A stretch of 64,000 bases of DNA, taken from NCBI GenBank assembly GCA_024516035.1, contig CM044955.1:14562079-14626078 (forward strand), given 5' to 3'. This DNA comes from Bactericera cockerelli (lineage: Eukaryota > Arthropoda > Insecta > Hemiptera > Triozidae). This document shows positions 58,520-64,000 of this stretch, piece after piece. How positions within the stretch are numbered: position 1 is the stretch's first letter; every line of letters begins with the position of its first letter. The translations under genes and the position numbers were made by a program. Under the pieces are notes generated by a model. That model saw nothing but the letters and a program-made list of their open reading frames with translations. It was not told where the DNA came from and made no database searches.

Positions 58520-59581
58520 CACTCTAGTGGTATTTGTTGTAGCTTGCCTATCACATAGTATAGGTACATTACTGTGATGGGCAAAAGGTGCAGAATACTT
58601 CCTATTTAGGTGCTGCATCAACACAAGCGCACCGAAAACCGACTTCTGTGTGGTTAACAAACATCTGTATTCAAATTACAATTTTAAATTATTTTGTCAT
58701 CTCTAGGATAGGAAACCCACAATCTTTCGCGAGAATCTTACCACTGAGAGCTATTCGTATAATTTTTAAAATAATATCCAATGTTATCAAAAACTATTCT
58801 GTCTCAAATCTCTCAAAATTTATGATTTCATCGTATAAGATCAAAGGTTCAACATCGTCTGGACTGAGATATTGTGTTCGACGTAAATCATCTACATCTA
58901 CAGTTCTACACTATAGAATATATCAATAACTGTTACGTTAGGCGAAATTCGCTAGTAAATTTGGCAATTTTTTTTTATCTATCAACGTATAATAGTCTAT
59001 CAAAAATTAGTCGGCAACACTAATTACACAAATCTATGTTTGACCCGCAAGACCTTCTGATATTGAAGTCGAGCGATTATTTTAATTGACCCTTTGAATA
59101 ACTTACTGTAGCATTCTTGCTTTTTGAACAATAGGTTAGTGGTTCTATTCTCATTAGTGGTCTTTTTTATACCAACTACTCTCACTTAGTATATTATAAA
59201 ACCTATTGGAATGAATCGAAGGTATTGTGCTTGTAAAAAAATCTTCTGCAATTTCAATTGCCACCAATTTTATCTGAACATCTTTGGAACATCTCTCTGA
59301 ACAACTTTGGTCTTATCTTTTGGTTTCTTTTTAAATGCTAATAATGAGTGTGATGCACGGTGACCTGAATTTTCAGATTATTTGCATTGAGGGTGAGATG
59401 ATGAACAAATTTTGAGAAATACCTACTTACTTTCATTATAAGTAGAATCAGCAAAATGACGTGAAAAACTGGAACTAATTTTGTTTGAAAATGAAAAAAA
59501 AGCAATGAAATAGAAAGGGCCACTAGACATATTTTTATCAGTTTTCGCGTAATCAATTTTTCTACAAATTGATTATGTACA

Positions 59582-60487
59582 TCTCTATATATAAATGAGA
59601 AATATGGACGGGCTTTGTATCTTTGTGTGTCCGGAATTGTTTAGGCGAAACGGTAAGAGATAGCGAAAAATTGATGAGAGATGACCCCAAGTAAAATTGC
59701 CGGAAAACACCAGGAAAATTATCAAAAGTCCGAAATTCCAAACTGTCCTTGAGTTATGACCTTCCTCAAGTATTTCCTTGAGGAAGGGTCCGATTTTAAG
59801 ACAGTCTTTGCCCTGGAACTTGAAATCTATCGCAAGGACCTATGTTTTTTATTATTTAATAACACATTAGACAAAATTAGCGTTCATTTAATTCATTTTA
59901 GGCCACATTCTGACGTACCGTTCTGGAGATATAAGCCAGAATGTTCGAAATTTCGACCTTTTTTTCAGACTTTTCACGTTTTTTAGCAGATTCCAGCGCG
60001 GAACTTAAAATTTGTCGCGAGGACCTATATTTTTTATTATTTAATAACACATTAGACAAAACTAGCTTTAATTTAATTCATATTAGGCCACATTCTGACG
60101 TACCGTTCTCGAGATAGAAACCAGAATAATCGAAATTTCGACCATTTTTTTCAGACTTTTCACGTTTTTTTACAGATTCCAGCACGGAACTTAAAAGTTA
60201 TCGCGAGGACCAATATTTTTATTGTAAAAACTGTCTGAGAACATCACATGATTTTATTTGAGCCCTTTTTGCCATATTCTGAAAAACCGTTCTCGAAATA
60301 TGGGCAAGTTTGCTACATTATCAATATCCGCTATGATAGATTTGGCTCGGGATTTTGAAATTTACAGTGATGATGGTTGTGTGTGTGTGTGTGTGTGTGG
60401 ATGTGGATGTGTGTGTGTGTGGGTGTGGTGTGTGATGTATGGGTGGTGTGTGTGTGATGGCTTGGTGAAGCGGGTGCAGCCCGCTAG
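59582..60487 (+). mobile_element. Non-autonomous Helitron
   Basis: It begins TCTCTATATATAAATGAG directly after A (59581). It ends with the hairpin GCGGGTGCAGCCCGC then CTAG (60484-60487) directly before T (60488). A 5' TC, a 3' hairpin plus CTAG and insertion between A and T are the defining Helitron termini. The interior has no Rep-helicase frame. It has about two and a half copies of a roughly 183-bp unit (GGCCACATTCTGACGTACCG at 59902 and 60086) and a (GT)n tract. Confidence 0.9.
60378..60450. repeat. (GT)n microsatellite
   Basis: Interrupted GT dinucleotide repeats inside the Helitron; open frames on both strands through it are artefacts. Confidence 0.9.
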
Positions 60488-60601
60488 TTCTATGTATAAA
60501 ATACATAGATGTATAAGTGTGTAATGTTGTACCATAGTATGTATGAAATATTACAGTGTAGACTTCCAGCTCATGCTCATAATTACATAATATTATGTTT
60601 A

Positions 60602-60735
60602 TGATATTGTATCGTATACTTAACAGCAATAGAAGTATAAACAGAATATCAGTATAAACAGAATATCAGTATAAACAGAATACCTATTCTGTTTATACTT
60701 CTATTGCTGTTAAGTATGCGATACAATATCATACA
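60602..60735. repeat. Long hairpin with triplicated spacer
   Basis: The left arm GATATTGTATCGTATACTTA plus ACAGCAATAGAAGTATAAAC (60602-60642) is the reverse complement of the right arm around 60689-60735, with one or two differences. The spacer is made of a tandem AGTATAAACAGAATATC unit. A transcript would form a stem of roughly 45 bp. Confidence 0.85.
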
Positions 60736-61106
60736 GAAAGATTTCTTTCAAATTTACCACTTTCTCAACACAGTTTTCGTAAACATATAAAATATCTTCA
60801 AGAATTGCTGGACCTGAATACTATTTTAGATATCTTCCTAATAATTTTACAATATGGCAAATACTTTTTGCTATAAAATCTTTTGTCTAAACTAGAAATC
60901 CATCAAATTAGAGCTGTAAATTTCTGCAAATAAATCCATTACAAGTAGGTATTTCCTCAATGCGCGATCTATAGCTCAGTATAATCTCATAGCTCCCAAA
61001 CCGTAAACAGTACAGTTAGCACAACACAGACTCCGTGTCAAAGGCTATCTACACGTCCTCTTTTGTAACAAATCTTACTGTAGTTGCTCATTTTCCTCGA
61101 TTACAG

Positions 61107-61393
61107 GAAACCCCTTCGAAACGTGCCAAAATCAACGCCACTCCCGAAGACCTCTCATCGACTTCGACCATCAACGAGTCGACCGCCGCCAGTTGCAAGA
61201 AGGCCGCCACGCCCACCACCCCTGAGGTGCCTCCTCCAGCTAAGCTGCACCACTCCACCGCCGGCTCTAGTAATGGGGACGAGTTTGAGGACAGGGAGGA
61301 GGAGAGAGACGAGGAGAGGGCGGAGGAGGAGAGGGAGGAGGATCTGTCCGATGTGGAGGAGCCTCCAGTGGACTTCTCCATATCCAATCACAG
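61107..61393 (+). CDS. br: Broad core, basic-to-acidic linker exon
   Basis: 287 nt, starting in phase 0 after a TTTTCCTCGATTACAG acceptor and ending CACAG|GTGAGT in phase 2. It encodes ETPSKRAKINATPEDL, a possible short nuclear-localisation cluster (SKRAK), then a Ser/Thr/Pro/Ala stretch. Next comes a strongly acidic run of Glu and Arg (EFEDREEERDEERAEEE). It ends PPVDFSISNHR, comparable to PADFSTIKHH of Drosophila Broad. The acidic run is encoded by GAG/GAC/AGG-rich low-complexity DNA and may vary in length. Confidence 0.88.
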
Positions 61394-61842
61394 GTGAGTT
61401 TGCGTGCTGCGTTCAACCACGGTTGCCGAGCGATTGCTAATAATAAGCCCTTATTCATTTGATTGTTTATAAAGTTGTTCAATTTCTTGATTATACCTGT
61501 CCAATGGCAACTTCGTAAGTGGATGTTAGACTGTCTAAGTTCAAAAGAATTGAACCCTTAGGTCCGAATTAATTAACACTGCAGTGGTGGTCACTGTTAC
61601 TCTAGTACCTATCTGATTTCAGTTATATGATTGGATGTTACCATAGTGAAAACAACAGTATACCTTGTAACATTCTTCGCTTAAGTGTGGTTTATTCATT
61701 CCTGCTTTAGTACAACTTAACCTTACACTCTACCGGGCTGTCTCTTTATTTGTATAGCCGTTCTTCACACCTTGGTCGAGGTGTTTGATCTCTTTGGTCT
61801 TTTCTGTTTGACTGATTGCCTGATTAATTCCCCGAATCCCAG

Positions 61843-62037
61843 AGTATCTCCCGACCTGAAGAAGTCCAGGGATCGCACCATCTCCAAGTCCCCCAACACG
61901 ATCAAATCAGAGCCCTCCGAATGGAGTCTGGTCCCTGCCGGGAACAACAACAACTACACACACACCTCCCATCACAACGACGATAGCAACGACTCTGTTA
62001 CTAACTCCATCAACTCCTACAGGAACCATTTGGACAG
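61843..62037 (+). CDS. br: Broad core, IKSEP exon
   Basis: 195 nt completing a split codon (AG|A, Arg) at its start and ending GACAG|GTAAGT in phase 2. The peptide has VSPDLKKSRDRTISKSP, NTIKSEPSEWSL and an Asn/His/Ser-rich tail (NNNNYTHTSHHNDDSNDS). IKSE fits the SUMO-conjugation consensus (hydrophobic-Lys-x-Glu). Drosophila Broad has VKSEP in the corresponding place, also followed by Asn-rich sequence and NDS. The acceptor is CCCGAATCCCAG. Confidence 0.88.
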
Positions 62038-62576
62038 GTAAGTTATACCTTTTTAGCGGGACAATGCCAATGGTATGATCAAAAGCTCTGGTGCCATTCG
62101 TCTAGAGAGCTTTTAAACCATAGCTTGATTGTTAGAAGTAAAACTTAGTCATTTGAGTCGTAGAAGCTTTTGAGCAAGAATTAAGGTAGATCTTTGCTTT
62201 TTCAGTGCTATAATTCAAAGGAAAAACTGCAAGCGTACTATTGAAATGTTCTTTGGAACAATTGTCTGTGTTGTGAAGCAACATTTAAAGTGATCGATGT
62301 ATTGATCAAAATTTATGTGTAGGTAATATAAAGCATAAAATAATATAGCTGGAGATGAATTTTCAATGGTATAATTGATTTGCTTCGAAATGGATGATCT
62401 CCTGAAAAGTATAGAAGTACTTAATATTAGAAAGACGATGAAAACATTGTTAAAAAAATGATAATATGTATAGTACTATCTCAATTGAAATTGTTATTGC
62501 TTATGCAGAAGTCTTTGGATTATTTATTGACAATGAAAAGGAAAATAAACCACCACACATCGTCTGTGTTCCGCAG

Positions 62577-62707
62577 GTATGGCGATAGCTTGCACGATGA
62601 CAGCCTGCAGGGAGCGCATAGTTATTTGGATAGTAAAATCTTTGCTGCCGCAGGCGCTTCTTTTAATTTTAGTATGGCCGCAGCTTTAGCCGCAGACTCA
62701 TTAGCAG
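62577..62707 (+). CDS. br: Broad core, Ala-rich exon
   Basis: 131 nt, finishing codon AG|G (Arg) and ending GCAG|GTAAGC in phase 1. It encodes YGDSLHDDSLQGAHSYL and KIFAAAGASFNFSMAAALAA. This aligns with the MFHAAAFNF region near the end of the Drosophila Broad core. The acceptor GTGTTCCGCAG is short in pyrimidines. Confidence 0.85.
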
Positions 62708-62999
62708 GTAAGCTCCTGCTTATTGTCTTTTAGAATGCTACTTACTTTCCGTGTCCATGTGTGATGTCATGGTGGTGGAAGGATTGATATGGGTGAACCT
62801 TTTGGACGCCCAGAACACTGAGTGTTCTGGGCTCCTTCCGTGTCCAGTGTGTAGTGTATGGTGTATGTGTTGCAAAGATGCAATTAAAACTGATAATTTG
62901 AAAAATATTTCCTAAAATTTGGTAGGTATTTTTTGTAAGTTATCGATGCTACTGCTTTCACCCAACTAAACATTTAGCCTGTCTGTATCTTGTAAATAA

Positions 63000-63178
63000 T
63001 AATAATATCACCTTAGATATACTGCCCGATTAAGACTATTAAGTCCCATTATTCCAGCAGTAAGCCCAAGACGTATGATTATGTGGTAAAAATATCCCAG
63101 ATGAGAGGATAACTAGTCATGTCCCGGCTGGGTTTGGAGCCCGCGACCTCTGAATTCACAACCACCACTGAGTCAAAG
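63000..63178 (-). mobile_element. SINE family A (tRNA-related)
   Basis: On the minus strand: GACTCAGTGGTGGTTGTGAA, GGTCGCGGGCTCCAAACCCA, GCCGGGACATGACTAG, ACCACATAATCATACGTCTT, GGGCTTACTGCTGGAATAAT, then GGGCAGTATATC and an (ATT)n end. Both head and tail are present, making this the most complete family-A copy. Confidence 0.82.
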
Positions 63179-63359
63179 TCCCAACTATTTGCTTCTATTA
63201 CATGGACCTTGATGTTTAACATCCCCCAGTGAGACAACAATTATACTAATAGTAGTAAAATCATTAAATAATAATAAATACCACGCATTGGTAATACATA
63301 TTGTCACGGCGTAAATAATCTAGTCCATGGATCCGTGGCAACACTGCCCAATGCTTGGA

Positions 63360-63500
63360 TTTATCCTCATTAATTTAGGCATAACAAATGGTTTCCAAAT
63401 AATAAAAAGACTCTGGAGGGTTATGGGGTAGAAAAAACTTTGGGCACAAACTTCGCCTGGTGTTTGGTTAATGGTTGGTTACATTGTACCAAAGAGTATT
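63360..63500 (+). mobile_element. SINE family C, 3' portion
   Basis: ATAATAAAAAGACTCTGGAG, GGTTATGGGGTAGAAAAAAC, CTTCGCCTGGTG and ACCAAAGAGTATTATTATAA match the tail of 11249-11466. Confidence 0.7.
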
Positions 63501-63564
63501 ATTATAAATACCGACATTTTTTTCTCGCAACCTCACTGAAGTTCACTGTGTATTTTTCTTCCAG

Positions 63565-63636
63565 GATTAAACAATTCACACCACAACTCAGGGAACACAG
63601 GAACTTTAGATTTAACAGGAGCATCTTCATCACAAG
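63565..63636 (+). CDS. br: Broad core, last common exon in window
   Basis: 72 nt, completing G|GA (Gly) and ending CACAAG|GTAAGT in phase 1. The peptide GLNNSHHNSGNTGTLDLTG is rich in Asn, Ser and Gly and aligns with GLNTQLQQSGDLAV, the end of the Drosophila Broad core. There the transcripts branch to alternative C2H2 zinc-finger exons. So the next exon(s), beyond 64000, should be the mutually exclusive zinc-finger pairs. The acceptor is TTTTTCTTCCAG. Confidence 0.85.
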
Positions 63637-64000
63637 GTAAGTCATTTGTTTCCATTATTGCTTGATTCAACATTGCATGGCTTAATGTTTTGAATGATAA
63701 CTAAATCTAACTGGTTGATTAATTTTGTAAATCTCACATTGTATTGTAAAGTCAATCTTAGGGCAAACAATAATAATGGGATCAAAATGCTCATGCTGGC
63801 TCCTAGCTCTAAGATGGCTAGGATTTTGCGCTAGTGACCTTTCAACTAATCACATTGGTCCACAGATCGCTGTAGTTAGTGGAATATTGGAGAGTCCTTA
63901 CCATCCTTGTGCTTTTCTACAGCAAGAAATTTTTTCGTTCCTATCTGTTTTATGTCTTTAAAAGAATTCATAGATTTGTTTATTTTTATTTTTCATGTCC
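63637..64000 (+). other. br: br intron leading out of the window
   Basis: Intronic sequence after the phase-1 donor. No zinc-finger codons (C-x2-4-C...H-x3-4-H) are seen before the window ends. Confidence 0.7.

Larger units (their letters stand above)
57108..61106 (+). other. br: br intron rich in nested mobile elements
   Basis: A phase-0 intron of 3999 bp. It holds repeat G interrupted by a fold-back element, a MITE, a Helitron and a long hairpin, each listed separately. 58520-59580 shows no recognisable feature. Confidence 0.8.

Noticed and set aside
60258..60629. Open frames on both strands across the GT repeat
   Set aside because: Dinucleotide repeats stay open in several frames; the sequence is non-coding Helitron.
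62806..62834. A steroid-hormone response element (AGAACA...TGTTCT palindrome)
   Set aside because: The half-sites are 5 bp apart, not 3, and insect ecdysone elements use AGGTCA-type half-sites; it is a simple short hairpin in an intron.

Overview
The window is a stretch of insect (arthropod) nuclear genome. It is AT-rich, intron-dominated and crowded with transposons. The only cellular gene I can support is the ecdysone-response transcription factor broad (br, Broad-Complex), on the + strand. Seven coding exons of its common core run from 40101 to 63636. They start at the BTB/POZ initiator methionine and end at a phase-1 donor. The phases of all six introns agree, giving 1225 nt of coding sequence, about 408 codons. 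The zinc-finger exons that finish Broad isoforms must lie beyond 64000, and any 5' UTR exon lies upstream of 40081. I cannot name the species; the identification rests on near-identity of the BTB domain to Broad as I know it from Drosophila.

Layout. 1-690: broken Tc1/mariner transposase. 690-4530: AT-rich DNA with tRNA-derived SINEs. 4530 to about 9700: a minus-strand, RNase-H-bearing non-LTR retrotransposon with open ORF1 and twice-frameshifted ORF2. 10.3-39.9 kb: no supported gene; it holds several SINE families (three tRNA-related, one derived from 5S rRNA), two minisatellites with 41-bp units, MITEs, palindromes and a Helentron-like element. 40.1-63.6 kb: br exons separated by transposon-loaded introns.

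The br introns hold the most striking structures. The first intron after the start exon contains a 4967-bp element with about 737-bp terminal inverted repeats and an 8-bp target-site duplication; nested in it is a 495-bp, almost perfect hairpin. The next intron contains a young antisense BEL/Pao retrotransposon (47893-53815) with apparently identical 309-bp LTRs and a 5-bp target duplication, otherwise intact but with one in-frame TAA in Gag. Just before exon 56952-57107 the exon's own acceptor and first codons have been tandemly copied about five times. Later introns carry a fold-back element nested in an older repeat, a Helitron with textbook termini, and a long hairpin.

I did not find a new multi-gene system. 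The best candidates for something undescribed are the duplicated acceptor array in br, the nested palindromes in its introns, and the 5S-derived SINE family.
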